Shown: positions 43,401 through 51,069, counted from the stretch's first letter. The stretch is DNA of 64,000 bases from Ditylenchus dipsaci (GCA_004194705.1 SADC01001082.1:1-64000); one strand, 5' to 3'. A program made the numbers and translations. Notes: a model not told the origin generated them from the letters alone.

Positions 43401-44262
43401 GTAGACGCACCATCTAAATATGTGAATTTAAATCTAAATATGTCTCTAGCCATGTTCATCCTGTGAAATGCCCTACCCTTAGATTGCCCACTTTTTTCAT
43501 CCAAAGTTGAGCCTGCTTGAACTCTTCCAGAAACTTTTGATTTGAATGAGGCAGAATATCTGAAGCTACAAAACGAGTAGTAGTTTTCCAACTATAATGG
43601 ACCATAATGCGCTTCCATCTGCCACAAACTGCCTCTACTCGCATCTTTGAGCGGGTGTCTAGCATGTCGAAGATGTAAATCTAAAATGCATGTTGGTTGA
43701 ACAGTTGTGTTAAAACTACGGTTGGCTCGGAATCAATATTTGGACTGGAACCGGAATTTCACTTTTGCTGAAATCAAAACCGGAACCGAAAAAAGATGCG
43801 TTTGGTAAAATTTTCGGTGCCGCTTTACATGATTTTTTGTTTATTTTGATATTTAACACGAAAAATATTGTTTAAAGGTTAAAAATACGGATTCAGAATC
43901 AGCCGAGCGAAAGAAAACTTATGATAGAGTTGGGCTCGGAATTTATATTTGGACCGGAACCGGAATCACATATTTTTTGTGACCGGAAGCGGAATCGGAA
44001 TTTTAGTTTCATGAAAACCGGAACCAGAATCCAAGAAGGGACGGAATTCCGGTAAACCGGAATCGCAATTCAGGCCAAGTCTAGTTAAAACGTGCAATGA
44101 TCTCCGCCGGCAATTCATTGATCCCAGACTCTTGTCTTCATCATCATTAGTGGGCAAATGAGAAGCGACACCAATGATGGGTGTAGATTGTTGTTTTTGT
44201 TGAACTGCTCTTATTTCTTGCATTGAGATAGAAGATGACATTTTTGGGCTTGCAGCAAACAT
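31134..44262 (-). CDS. F-box/LRR protein gene, six exons, introns full of transposons
   Basis: The minus-strand exons, in order, are 44262-44096, 43680-43477, 43413-43180, 35796-35516, 35465-35160 and 31418-31134. Together they give an F-box (INELPAEII joined to IYIFDMLDTR) followed by LRRs and an LRR_CC-like end. Such proteins recruit substrates to Skp1-Cullin-F-box ubiquitin ligases. Introns 2 and 4 are short (63 and 50 nt). Intron 3 is ~7.4 kb and holds a hAT transposon and a giant palindrome; intron 5 is ~3.7 kb with a mariner-type MITE. Exon phases match the plus-strand relative at 7111-10151. Exon 1 needs one extra G to stay in frame and exon 5 has several frame breaks, so the gene is either decaying or affected by sequence errors. 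A Skp1-related gene starts 2 kb away in the opposite direction. Confidence 0.65.
31624..31752. mobile_element. hAT-type MITE with GGCACCGG array, 129 bp
   Basis: The ends CAGTGCTGTAAATTTTGG and TATTTAGAGCACTG are flanked by ATGGCCAA and TTGGCCAA (7 of 8). The interior is GGCACCGGGCACCGCACCGG and its complement. The same array type is in the truncated copy at 26214-26330. Confidence 0.75.
31873..32397. mobile_element. hAT-type MITE with GTCATTGTCATTCTG arrays, 525 bp
   Basis: The ends CAGTGTTTTCAAAAATGAC and GTCATTTTTGAAAACACTG are perfect inverted repeats flanked by a perfect 8-bp duplication, GTCCTTGT. The arms contain many GACAATGAC/GTCATTGTC units alternating with TTTTTAGCAGAAT. The small centre (32085-32190) is unique sequence including a GTCGTCGATT doublet. 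A pogo-type right end (GCAGATTTGACTGTA) just beyond the TSD suggests that it inserted in an older MITE. Confidence 0.9.
32405..32750. other. No supported gene
   Basis: Contains a pogo-type right end near 32420 and AT-rich sequence. A minus-strand frame reads MHVSHEVSILKLRRKSSRTG but has no further support. Confidence 0.4.
32757..33880. mobile_element. Three-level nested palindrome
   Basis: Outer arms: CATTTGAATTCCCCATCTCA on the left and TGAGATAAGAATTCAAATGG on the right, with GATTCGTACTCAGTGTG, AAATTCCGCTCGAGACAAA and their complements inside. In its loop sits a second palindrome (about 33030-33425: ACCCGTCAAAATCGTTAAAT versus TTTGACGGGAGATTTACAC; centre ATTTTTCAATATTG). A TA-flanked CCGTATATTCTC element follows at 33448-33706. 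The second palindrome's arms recur at 39490 and 42840-42900. Confidence 0.7.
33448..33706. mobile_element. TA-flanked MITE, CCGTATATTCTC class
   Basis: The ends CCGTATATTCTCTATTAGAA and TTCTAATCGAGAATATACGG are flanked by TA. Subterminal GGCCCGGGCC is self-complementary; AGAGAGGGGCTTCTATTAG is repeated at the right. It is inserted within the nested palindrome at 32757-33880. Confidence 0.75.
33943..34986. mobile_element. Mariner-type long MITE, 1044 bp
   Basis: The ends TTGGGTTGGTCAAAAATTAT and ATAATTTTTGACCAACCCAA are perfect inverted repeats of at least 35 bp (through CCGGGATATTTTATTAA), with TA on each side. The body is itself a palindrome: CATACCATTTTGTAGCTCTG at 34280 versus GACCTACAAAATGGTATG at 34890, and ATCTGAGTGTTGAGATATGG versus CCATATCTCACACTCAG. 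No transposase. A second MITE is inserted near its left end (34015-34263). Confidence 0.85.
34015..34263. mobile_element. TA-flanked MITE, CCGTATTTCTC class, nested
   Basis: The ends CCGTATTTCTCTAATTACCG and CGGCAATTAGAGGAAATACGG are flanked by TA. The interior is a long palindrome: ACTTCAAGTGGTTTAAAACT and CTGTGTAAAAAGTGCCTG versus CAGGCACTTTTTACACAG and TTTTGAACCACTTGAAGT. Confidence 0.8.
35160..35465 (-). pseudogene. F-box/LRR gene exon 5, frame-broken
   Basis: A 50-nt GT-AG intron separates it from exon 4 in the right phase (TG|C gives Cys, then LQKL as in LQRL). Recognisable pieces lie in different frames: LQKLVLRVKQLFW, QLETLHLLESYTWGN, LKNLHQLKCL, KKLTDACLMTIANSNPELQ. They follow the order of the intact exon at 9839-10151 (NLETIHL, LAELKQLKYL, MKNIAQNNPNIE). 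At least two or three indels are needed. The exon ends at CAG|GCAAAA, a possible GC donor. Confidence 0.6.
35516..35796 (-). CDS. F-box/LRR gene exon 4: LRR segment
   Basis: After ATATTCAG it reads YYSMEHFFAQCSLLEALDFG, LSPTLRSLNLSQCSEITEG, CPKLECLELDLRNDE, HTALSNLKW and ends in phase 2 at AAGTG|GTATAA. HFFAQCSLLEAL matches HFFKQCCSLQEL of the plus-strand exon at 8493-8758, and both end in NLKW at the same phase. Confidence 0.75.
36565..39239. mobile_element. Complete hAT transposon, 2675 bp
   Basis: The ends TAGAGTTGTGAA and TTCACAACTCTA are perfect inverted repeats, flanked by a perfect 8-bp duplication, ATAGCAGA. Arrays of GACCGGTCAAATTCTCGGTC lie inside both ends; GACCGGTC is self-complementary. 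A full-length, spliced, in-frame transposase gene (36787-39003) fills the middle. Everything needed for autonomous movement appears present. It lies in intron 3 of the minus-strand F-box/LRR gene. Confidence 0.93.
36787..39003 (+). CDS. hAT transposase, complete (8 exons, 629 codons)
   Basis: Exons 36787-36942, 36990-37181, 37228-37534, 37585-37831, 37875-38289, 38335-38505, 38555-38790 and 38838-39003 join in frame; every intron is GT-AG and 43-50 nt. The N-terminus is a BED zinc finger (WCWNYFDRKE, GYCQFCNARY, MEKHLQ joined to ECKK: C-x2-C ... H-x4-C). The RNase H-like core follows: VSSDGWSDINTNKIINVV (first Asp), VVTDHAANMRKAWEIL (second Asp), CEGCKAHMLNLA-type CxxH (GCKAHMLNLAAKD), and LLSNIPISSAATERNWSL with the Glu in the hATC dimerisation region. 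The C-terminus is acidic. A tttcagCC precedes the ATG, so a 5' UTR intron is possible. AATAAA lies 24 nt after the stop. No disrupted residue was seen, so it may be active or recently active. Confidence 0.92.
40680..40930. repeat. TTTTTGGTGCAAA tandem array (left arm)
   Basis: About 14 units of roughly 17 bp, GGTGCAAA plus a variable spacer and a T-run. The mirror array (TTTGCACCAAAAA) is at 42315-42645. Both strands give long low-complexity frames (CTKKN / LHQKE repeats), which are a product of the unit length and not evidence of a gene. Confidence 0.85.
42315..42645. repeat. TTTGCACCAAAAA tandem array (right arm)
   Basis: About 19 units complementary to the array at 40680-40930. It ends at AATCCATATCC, the complement of GGATATGGATTTTT at the start of the left array. 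Confidence 0.85.
42985..43155. repeat. TTGACTGGTC/TTGACCGGTCA array, probably a MITE
   Basis: Repeated TTTGACCGGTCA, ACTGGTCGAATGACC and TTTGGTCA words, similar to those inside the hAT at 36565-39239, ending in TTTTACAACTATA. It may be a non-autonomous relative, but the left end and target duplication could not be settled. It lies just downstream of exon 3 of the F-box/LRR gene. Confidence 0.5.
43180..43413 (-). CDS. F-box/LRR gene exon 3: LRR segment
   Basis: Phase-0 exon of 78 codons after ATATTTAG. It reads MVRLLKKCAAHLQEVDLSG, FFEHCWRIVLSRIPAGQLEY, LDLSNIP, VVERFADLKTVKLRNISSF and ends at TTTT|GTAAGT. L-x-x-V-x-L and L-x-x-L-x-L spacing marks leucine-rich repeats. It aligns along its length with the exon at 7733-7960 (SFEECWNIVFSQ versus FFEHCWRIVLSR). 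Confidence 0.75.
43477..43680 (-). CDS. F-box/LRR gene exon 2: second half of F-box
   Basis: After a CATTTTAG acceptor, 68 codons read IYIFDMLDTRSKMRVEAVCG, RWKRIMVHYSWKTTTRF, LEEFKQAQLWMKKVGNLR and end at AGG|GTAGGG. IF-x-x-L ... RxxxxxVCxRWxxI is the classic second half of an F-box, the surface that contacts Skp1. Confidence 0.75.
43717..44083. mobile_element. hAT-type MITE inside intron 1 of the F-box/LRR gene, 367 bp
   Basis: The ends TACGGTTGGCTCGGAAT and ATTCAGGCCAAGTCTA are imperfect inverted repeats, flanked by a perfect 8-bp duplication, GTTAAAAC. Arrays of GGAACCGGAATC-like words fill both halves. Removing it and one TSD leaves an intron of only ~40 nt, in line with the short introns elsewhere. 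Confidence 0.8.
44096..44262 (-). CDS. F-box/LRR gene exon 1: N-terminus and first half of F-box
   Basis: From ATG 44262 it reads MFAASPKMSSSISMQEIRAV, then QKQQSTPIIGVASHLPTND, DEDKSLG. A second ATG (MSSSISMQE) is equally possible as the start. The F-box begin, INELPAEII, is in the next frame; adding one G to the GGG run at the SLG/INE junction restores it and makes the exon exactly 56 codons. F-box spacing (LPxEIIxxIF) puts the exon end before GCACGT, a GC-type donor; a GT lies four bases later but shifts the phase. Confidence 0.6.
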
Positions 44263-44269
44263 AGTTAAT

Positions 44270-44790
44270 AAATTCTAACACAGAAAAATTGAAATCAAAA
44301 ATAGTCGACAATAGTTGTAAATAAAGTTTTTAAAACGTTTTTTATTATCAGCTAATGATATAAGATACTGGTGACCAGATTAAGATTTTTGAAAAGCACA
44401 ATAGCTGTTTGTTTTTCTTTTCAACCCATTTGTTCAAAGACACTTTTTCAAAGCTTTTTTAAATATTTTTTGAAAAGACGACTTTTTGCAATAAAAGAAA
44501 GAACAAAGAAAAAAAACCCGGAGAATGTGCTAAATTTTTGGTAGCTAGGGAAAAGGTTGAGCTACGATTTTCAAACTTCCCGTGGACTGAAACGGGCTCA
44601 GAAAGCAGGTAAGGCCTATGTTGAATAGTTTTTAAATTACGCCAGTTCTAAAAGCAAGACAAATTTTAAACCTGTTTCTTCTTACCTCTAACCCGTCTTC
44701 CTATTTGGTATTTCTTATTTATTTCCTATTTATAATAATTTTCCGTCATCGAAATCGGCACATAACTCTGTGATTTTAGACATCATATAT
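44270..44790. other. 5' flank of the F-box/LRR gene, no feature seen
   Basis: AT-rich, with homopolymer A/T runs. No open exon and no inverted repeat recognised. Confidence 0.45.
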
Positions 44791-44797
44791 AATATAC

Positions 44798-44892
44798 TAG
44801 AGTTGTAGAAATTACCGGACATATAGAAAACCCGGGAATATTCCCGGGAACATTAAGAATATTCCCGTGAATATTCCCGTTGTACAACCCTA
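44798..44892. mobile_element. Miniature hAT-type MITE, 95 bp
   Basis: The ends TAGAGTTGTAGAA and TTGTACAACCCTA are flanked by a perfect 8-bp duplication, TAATATAC. The interior is CCCGGGAATATTCCCGGG and GAATATTCCCG, self-complementary words. Confidence 0.8.
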
Positions 44893-44998
44893 TAATATAC
44901 AGATCGATTGAAAGTCAAGAGTACACTTGAAATACAAGTTCAAAAATTACATGAAACTTCTTTTGCATCTAAAACATTCAAATTTGCATTTTTCGATA

Positions 44999-45170
44999 CA
45001 GTCGACACTCGTTACAACTTAACTCGATATAACGTAAAACACGATATAACGTAACTGTGGAAACGATTTGGTTGGTCTGATTGAAATAAGACCAAAATGA
45101 CGCTCTATATAACGTAAATCGATATAACGTAAAACTAGATATAACGTAACCTTTCGACCGTCCCTGCCTA
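44999..45170. mobile_element. Pogo-type left end with CGATATAACGTAA repeats
   Basis: TA then CAGTCGACACTCGTTACAAC, followed by four or five CGATATAACGTAAAAC-like units. A right end was not found. It lies between the F-box/LRR gene and the Skp1-related gene. Confidence 0.6.
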
Positions 45171-45411
45171 TAAATTGAGTCCTCTAACCATCTTTATGCT
45201 TAGAGAGCTCATACTCTTTCGTGAGAGGGGTGCACTTGGGGTGCTGTCGTATGAAACGACTGCTCCATAGTCAGAAATTTTCTCTCTCGATGCCCTATAA
45301 ATATTTGTAACCAGTAATATTGAAAGAAAATTCAACCTATCTCTTAGGCTTTTTTTTTATTCTTCATTCAATCGATCTTTTCATGAATCCATGATTTGTT
45401 TGACATTCTCT

Positions 45412-45896
45412 AGGTATACAGTCAACTCTGGGTATACAGTCAACTCTAGGTATATAGTCAACTCTAGGTATACAGTCAACTCTAGGTATATAGTCAACTC
45501 CAGGTATATAGTCAACTCTAGGTATATAGTCAACTCTAGGTATACAGTCAACTCTAGGTATATAGTCAACCCTAGGTATATAGTCAACTCTAGGTATATA
45601 GTCAACTCTAGGTATATAGTCAACTCTAGGTATACAGTCAACTCTAGGTATACAGTCAACTCTAGGTATACAGTCAACTCTAGGTATACAGTCAACTCTA
45701 GGTATACAGTCAACTCTAGGTATATAGTCAACTCTAGGTATATAGTCAACTCTAGGTATATAGTCAACTCTAGGTATATAGTCAACTCTAGGTATATAGT
45801 CAACTCTAGGTATATAGTCAACTCTAGGTATACAGTCAACTCTAGGTATACAGTCAACTCTAGGTATACAGTCAACTCTAGGTATACAGTCAACTC
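45412..45896. repeat. 18-bp minisatellite, ~27 units, built from a pogo-type end
   Basis: The unit GGTATAYAGTCAACTCTA repeats with almost no other variation. Y is C or T, and the two forms come in blocks (for example five C units, then six T units, then four C units near the right end). TACAGTCAACTCT within the unit equals the TA plus terminal sequence of the pogo-type MITE at 9607. Because 18 is divisible by three and no frame has a stop, both strands are open, but this is not a gene. Confidence 0.95.
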
Positions 45897-45899
45897 CAC

Positions 45900-46230
45900 C
45901 TCTTATTTTTCCAAGTTAAAAAAAGCCGACATGCTGACAAGTTAGAGGAAATACGGTTAATAAATACAAGCTTATTAAAAATCTAAAAAATTATCTTTAT
46001 CGTCGCTTTCTTTATCGCAGATAATAATAAAAAAGCCAAACAAGTATAGTTTATCATTATTATGTGTTTACTAACCTGCTTTCGATATTTTATTAGTGGC
46101 TTAATTGTATTAAAATCAACAATTTGTATTTATTAGCTGTGTTTTTCGTGGAATTTTAGTTGAGAATTTATAAATGAATCGCATGAAATATCGCAAAATA
46201 AAATATCGCGAAATGAAATGTGACCCTACA
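45900..46230. promoter_or_regulatory. Upstream region of the Skp1-related gene
   Basis: AT-rich sequence with a solitary TTAGAGGAAATACGGTTA MITE end near 45940. A TATTTTCAG acceptor at 46248-46256, 14 nt before the ATG, implies either a 5' UTR intron or a trans-splice site. No clear core promoter can be named. Confidence 0.35.
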
Positions 46231-46270
46231 TTATGCAACTATTATATATTTTCAGCGTCCTAGTCAAACA

Positions 46271-48688
46271 ATGTCTTCTGGTTGTGAAGTTGCCACTTTC
46301 TCTACTACTGTGGATGTGCCTGCAGCTGGACAAGTGACAGTGAAAACGCAGGGTGGAGAGCTGTACCAGGTGGAGCTGGCTATAATGAGTCAGTTCAAGA
46401 CTTTCTCCCAGATGTACGAAGACTTGAATTTGGCTGAGGGTGACCATTTCGAGTTTCCTATTCCGGCTGTGACTAGCAAGGTGTTCGAAAAAGTGCTGCA
46501 GTGGTGCGAAAGCCATATTGGTAGGTATTTTACATTAAATGGATTAGTGAAATAAGTTTGTAGCGTTTTTATATATTTTTGACTTTGAATTGATTTAAAA
46601 AATGTTCACAATGAGTGTAAGACTGAGTGTAAGGCTTGGCGTGTTTTTAACGCGGGAACAGCTGTAATTTTTTTCTTAACTGAAACTTTTTTTCTATTCG
46701 TACCATTTTGTAGCTCAGATTCAGGGCTTCAAAATTAAATATTGACAAGCAATATCTGATCGAAAAATGGGGGTGAGAAGGCTTAGGTCCATCCTCAGGT
46801 CGACACTCGGGTGTACACTTTCACAGAATGTCGACCTGAGTGTGGACCTGAGCATATTTACCATGATTTTTCATCAGATGTTGGTTGTCAATGGCTTATT
46901 TTGTAGCATTGAATCTTAGCTACATAATAGTACCAACAGAAAAAAAGCTTCAGTGAAGAAAAAAAGTACAGCTTCTTCCGCGTTAAAAATACTCCAAATC
47001 TCACACTCAGGTCGACACTCATTGTAAACGTGACTTTATAACAAATCCGAAGACTGAAATACTGAAAAATTGTTGATACTTATAATTTTATTTTAAAAGC
47101 CTTTGCCTTCGAATTACATGATGGCTGAAAAAAAAATTCGCAAACAGAAGGGATCCGAACGAATAAAACAGGTTATGAAGTTGTATCAAGAGTTTTTTTA
47201 AATCTCTTCTCTGTTTTGCGAATCTTTATTTCTGACACCGGATTCGGGCTCAGCGTAGTCAATTTACCTGTGAAATATTTTTTAAAGGGCCATTGCCAAC
47301 TGTTTTGAATTGTCCCCCGCCAATTCAAATTTTTTCGCCTAATCGTTAAACTTCTGTACGGATTTTTAAGCTGGTTTTCTAACAAAAGAAGGCCTAGAAT
47401 TTTATTTTAGGTATACCGTATATCTTCTAATAAGGACCCACGCGGCTTTATTTTTCAACCCCTCTTTGAAGGTGGAGCCTTATTAGAAGATGTCTTTTTG
47501 GCCTTATTAGGCCTTATTTGAGGTGGGGCCTTATTTTTCAACCTCTCGCAAAAAGTGAGGCCTTATTAGAAGGTGGGGTCTCAATAGAAGGTGGGGCCTT
47601 ATTGGAAGATACCGTAAATGTTCTAATAGAGCCCCTATCTCTAATAGAGCCCCCCCCTCGACTTTTGACTAGGATTTCAGAGTTAGCACTATTTTTGATT
47701 GACAATTTCAAGATTTTTCAGGGTTGAGAAATAAAGCCCCGCCGGGGCTCTATTAGAGCATTTATCTATACGGTAGTTATGTTACAAACCAAGTTAAAAA
47801 TTCCGCACAGATGTTCAATGATTAGGAAATTTTTTCGAATTGGCGAGTGACAACCGTTGTTGGAGACGGCAGTAGCCCTTTGAAATATTGAAGTCACTGT
47901 GAAATTTCAAATCCCGTTCAAGACAATAAACATTCAAAAACAGAATTTTGAGTACTTTTGAAAGTCAAATGTTTACTGTCTTGAAATGAATTTGAAAATC
48001 GACAGTGACATAAATATTCCAAAAATATTTTCACAAGTAAATCGATTACGCTGAGCATGAATCCTGTGTCTAAGCTGAAGATTTCTCTAAGCTGAAGATT
48101 TCTCTTCACTACTGCGCAGTGAAGAGATTTGAAGAAGTTCTTGATACTTTTCACCCGTTCCTATCCCTCCTGTTTCCGATTTTTCAGCTATCATGTTCAA
48201 CGTGAAATCATGCCCTAGGCACGCACCAAAGTTTAAACCGTCTTATACAAAATGGCATCTTTTTTGTCAAAATGCCCTAAAACGTCTTTATTTTGATCAA
48301 AATGCTCTTATTGTTCTTTTTTTATTTTATTGCACTAATTGCAGGTGTTCCAGAACCAGTGATCCAAGAAGATCCAGCCAGCCGGGAACGCATTTGGTTT
48401 CAATTGACCGATGATGAGAAGACCTTCTTCAGTGTGCCAGTGGAGCAAATTCTGGGGTTGTTGATGGCTGCCAACTACTTGGACATCAGGACTCTCTACT
48501 TATTTGGTTGCCAGACAATGGCCGCTCTCTTCAAGGACAAGAATCCAGAGCAGGTGGGCGTTCAGACTCATAGTTCAAAAGCTAAATATCAATTTGTACA
48601 GATCCGCGAGCTTCTGGAACTGCAAGACGACATGACCGAGAAAGAAAAAGATACTTTTCGAAAAAAGAATGTCTGGTGCGAATTCTGA
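46271..48688 (+). CDS. Skp1-related protein
   Basis: Exons 46271-46520, 48345-48553 and 48602-48688 give 181 residues. The N-terminal BTB/POZ-like fold is recognisable: VTVKTQGGELYQVELAIMSQ, MYEDLNL, FPIPAVTSKVFEKVLQWCE. The C-terminal Skp1 domain that binds F-boxes follows: FFSVPVEQILGLLMAANYLD, IRTLYLFGCQTMAALFKDKN, PEQ, IRELLELQDDMTEKEKDTFR, KKNVWCEF. Compared with canonical Skp1 (about 163 residues) it is slightly longer and less conserved, as in the expanded Skp1-related families of nematodes. Intron 1 is 1.8 kb and packed with MITEs; intron 2 is 48 nt with no in-frame stop, so retention would add 16 residues. Skp1 links Cullin to F-box proteins, and an F-box/LRR gene starts 2 kb upstream on the other strand. 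Confidence 0.88.
46607..47032. mobile_element. Palindromic MITE in Skp1-related intron 1
   Basis: The left part (CACAATGAGTGTAAG, GCGGGAACAGCTGTAA, TACCATTTTGTAGCTCAGAT) mirrors the right part (ATCTTAGCTACATAATAGTA, AGTACAGCTTCTTCCGCG, CGACACTCATTGTAAACG). Inner words CAGGTCGACACTC and GTCGACCTGAGTGTGGACCTGA pair. A partial copy is at 58140-58390. Confidence 0.65.
47414..47613. mobile_element. TA-flanked MITE, CCGTATATCTTC class
   Basis: The ends CCGTATATCTTCTAATAAGG and CCTTATTGGAAGATACCG are inverted. The interior repeats GGTGGGGCCTTATTAGAAG four or five times. A further element with related ends (CCGTAAATGTTCTAATAGAG to CTCTATTAGAGCATTTATC) adjoins at about 47612-47775. Confidence 0.7.
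47612..47775. mobile_element. Adjoining MITE, CCGTAAATGTTC class
   Basis: Left CCGTAAATGTTCTAATAGAG and right GCTCTATTAGAGCATTTAT...ACGG are inverted. TAGAGCCCCCCCCTCGACTT and AAAGCCCCGCCGGGGCTC lie inside; CCCCGCCGGGG is self-complementary. Confidence 0.6.
47800..48110. repeat. Palindrome of the CTCGAGACAA family
   Basis: ATTTCAAATCCCGTTCAAGACAATAAACATTC and GTTTACTGTCTTGAAATGAATTTG are mirrored, and GATTACGCTGAGCATGAATC matches the family's outer word. The left half is at 47220-47300 (GACACCGGATTCGGGCTCAG), interrupted by the two CCGTA-class elements. Confidence 0.55.
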
Positions 48689-48699
48689 ATATCCAAAGC

Positions 48700-50270
48700 A
48701 AGCAAATTATTTGACTTTTTCGTGTTTAATTTTTCGATATCATTCTTTACAAAAAATACATTTATAGATCAAATTTCTTGTGTAAAAGTTTGGTAATGAA
48801 ACATTTTCCTATAACCATGTATTATTTATATTTTATCCTCATTCTCGCAGACGAGGATTAATTGAGAGCATTTATGAAATGGGCTATGAGCACGAGAACG
48901 AAGTAAAAAGCCATGAAAATATCGGATCCATTTGTGTTCGACGATAGGACGAAGAGAATATGCCTCAAATTTAAAAAAGTACGGAAGTCATGTTGTAGTT
49001 TAAACATACGCTGGTCTATCTTTGCCTAAACCTTGGCGACTGAAGCCATTTTTTAGCATTTATTTGGCATGTTTTTGCTTGAAAATGGTGAAAAGGTATC
49101 TATTACGAAAAAACATTTTCAACAAGATACATTTTCGAAAAATGGGAGACGAGACTTTGGATCTCTGACGAATCACTTTTAGCAGAGGATTTTTAAAAGG
49201 TAATAAAAGTGGCGGATCCTAGGCGGGAACGAACTTTTTAGGGGCCGTTAAATCGGGGGTCGACTTTATTGGTCAATTTAGGGTGAACTAAAATTATAAA
49301 AAAAGTTAACGGTTTTACCGGTGCCAGTTAGATTTTAGCAAATTTATCTGAAACTAGTAGATTTGAGTTCTGCTGCAACACAACTACACTTTTATTTCAA
49401 TGAATTCTATCTTTCAATTCAATTCTTATCTTTTTCACACCATTTTGCAGCTGACCCAATGCCGATCTTTTTTCTAGACGCAAAATAGCTGCTTTAACTA
49501 AAAAAGTTTGAAAGAGTGGAAAGAACCATCGTTTATCACTTCCTCGATCATTTATATATTTTTTATCAATCAATATTGGTATTGTTGAAAAAGATACAAG
49601 GAAGTAAGCCTTTTGTTAGCAAGCTATTTACTTCCTCTCCGCCGAAGAAACATAAGATTTTATAAGATTTTACATAAGTTTTAGATTTTGTTTATACGGC
49701 GTGTTCGAAATTTGCTACGGGATTTGTTTTTGCCGAGATTTTTTTATTTTTAAGTAATTGTTTGAGATTTTTGTGTGCTCGAAAAAATAAGACGCTATTT
49801 ATTTGAAAAAACCAAAAAAAACCGATAAAAAATCTCCAAATTTATCTGCAATTTTCAAATCAAATTACAGTCAACCGTTCACCCCCGTTCATGATACACA
49901 AAAATGAGCCTCTCGGTTTTGTTGGCATTAAATACAGCAATTTTTTATTATAAAATCGTGGCAAAATATGCGAAAAAAATATATAAATTGGATCACAAAC
50001 TTCTTCTAACTTTTTTTCGCGCTTTTAATCTTTTTTGCTGGTAACTTTAATGATAAAATTGCTTTTAAAATCCTTGATTCACTGTCAATTTTCCAATTTC
50101 GCTCAACACAATAAATATTTGATTTTAAAATTTGAATGTTTATTGTTTTGAGCGGAATTCAAATGACTTATGAATTTTTAAAACTAGTTTTATAAGCAAA
50201 AGCGACCTTGCTGAACACGAATCCGGTTAAAAATACATGATTTAATTCGCGAAAAAAAATAGATGAAGTT
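48700..50270. other. Long gap without a supported gene
   Basis: Downstream of the Skp1-related gene. AATAAA is not obvious near the stop. A pogo-type right end lies at about 49205-49270 (GGGAACGAACTTTTTAGGGG, GGGGGTCGACT). A CTCGAGACAA-family palindrome (ATTTCGCTCAACACAATAAA versus TTTATTGTTTTGAGCGGAAT) spans about 50090-50235. The rest is AT-rich. Confidence 0.45.
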
Positions 50271-50329
50271 TTTTACCCAACTTATAAATCATTTTTGCAT
50301 ATTTCATAATATAGTGTCAAAATAACCGT

Positions 50330-50930
50330 GAGGCTTCGTTTATTCTTTTTCTTAAAGCATTTGGCGGCCAAACTACCCCAAATTACCCCCACCCCAAATC
50401 GTGTTTTATCAACTCCTAAGCATGTTTTACACGCTGAAAACAATAGAAAATGTGTTTTTAGGGCATGGAAGGACATTTGTGGCACTTTCCGAAAAAGTCA
50501 AAAATCGACATTTTACCTTGGTCCCCCCTATGGTTTTTTGTTATTCGTTTTTGTCATTTGAAAGCGTTTATTCATTACAAAGGTATTCTTTTACCTGCCT
50601 GCCTCCGGCAGGCACCCTAATTCAATAGGAGCACCTTCGGGGGTACATTGTCCGAACCAAGGGCTGACCCTTTATATACATGTGAGTGCTCCAGTCTACG
50701 CCTGTCGGCTCTCCTGCCTAAGCTTTTTTGATTGCGGATAAAAAAACTTTAGTTCTCAACCATAGGGCGGACCAAGGTAAAATGTCGATTTTTCGACTTT
50801 TTCGGAAAGTCCCACAAATGTCCTTCCGCGCCCTGAAAACACGTTTTCTATTGTTTTCAGCGTGTAAAACATGCTTAGGAGTTGATAGAACACGATTTGG
50901 GGCGGGGGTAGTTTGAGGTAGTTAAGCCCA
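50330..50930. mobile_element. Palindromic element, ~600 bp
   Basis: Left CCAAATCGTGTTTTATCAAC, GCATGTTTTACACGCTGAAA, GGACATTTGTGGCACTTTCC and ACATTTTACCTTGGTCCCCC are mirrored on the right by GGGCGGACCAAGGTAAAATG, GGAAAGTCCCACAAATGTCC, TTTCAGCGTGTAAAACATGC and GTTGATAGAACACGATTTGG. The loop (50590-50720) carries TGCCTCCGGCAGGCA and GGAGCACCTTCGGGGG. Confidence 0.8.
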
Positions 50931-51069
50931 TTTAGCTATGTATTGTCTTAAAATAAAATTACATCTTGTAGAAAGTCATAATTAGACTTCCTACAGAATT
51001 CCTACTCTAACATATACAAGGTGATTTAGATTGACTTTATGAATAAAAACAGGCCATGTTTAGTATCAA

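Noticed and set aside
45412..45896. CRISPR-like array
   Set aside because: Units are directly adjacent with no spacers, and the setting is eukaryotic.
45391..45945. Long open frames on both strands through the 18-bp repeats (YTVNSR and ELTVYL repeats)
   Set aside because: The unit length is a multiple of three and contains no stop in these frames, so openness is automatic. No flanking exon or start context supports a protein.
48193..48414. An alternative ATG frame overlapping the second Skp1-related exon
   Set aside because: It is out of frame with the Skp1 domain and shows no Skp1 or other motif.
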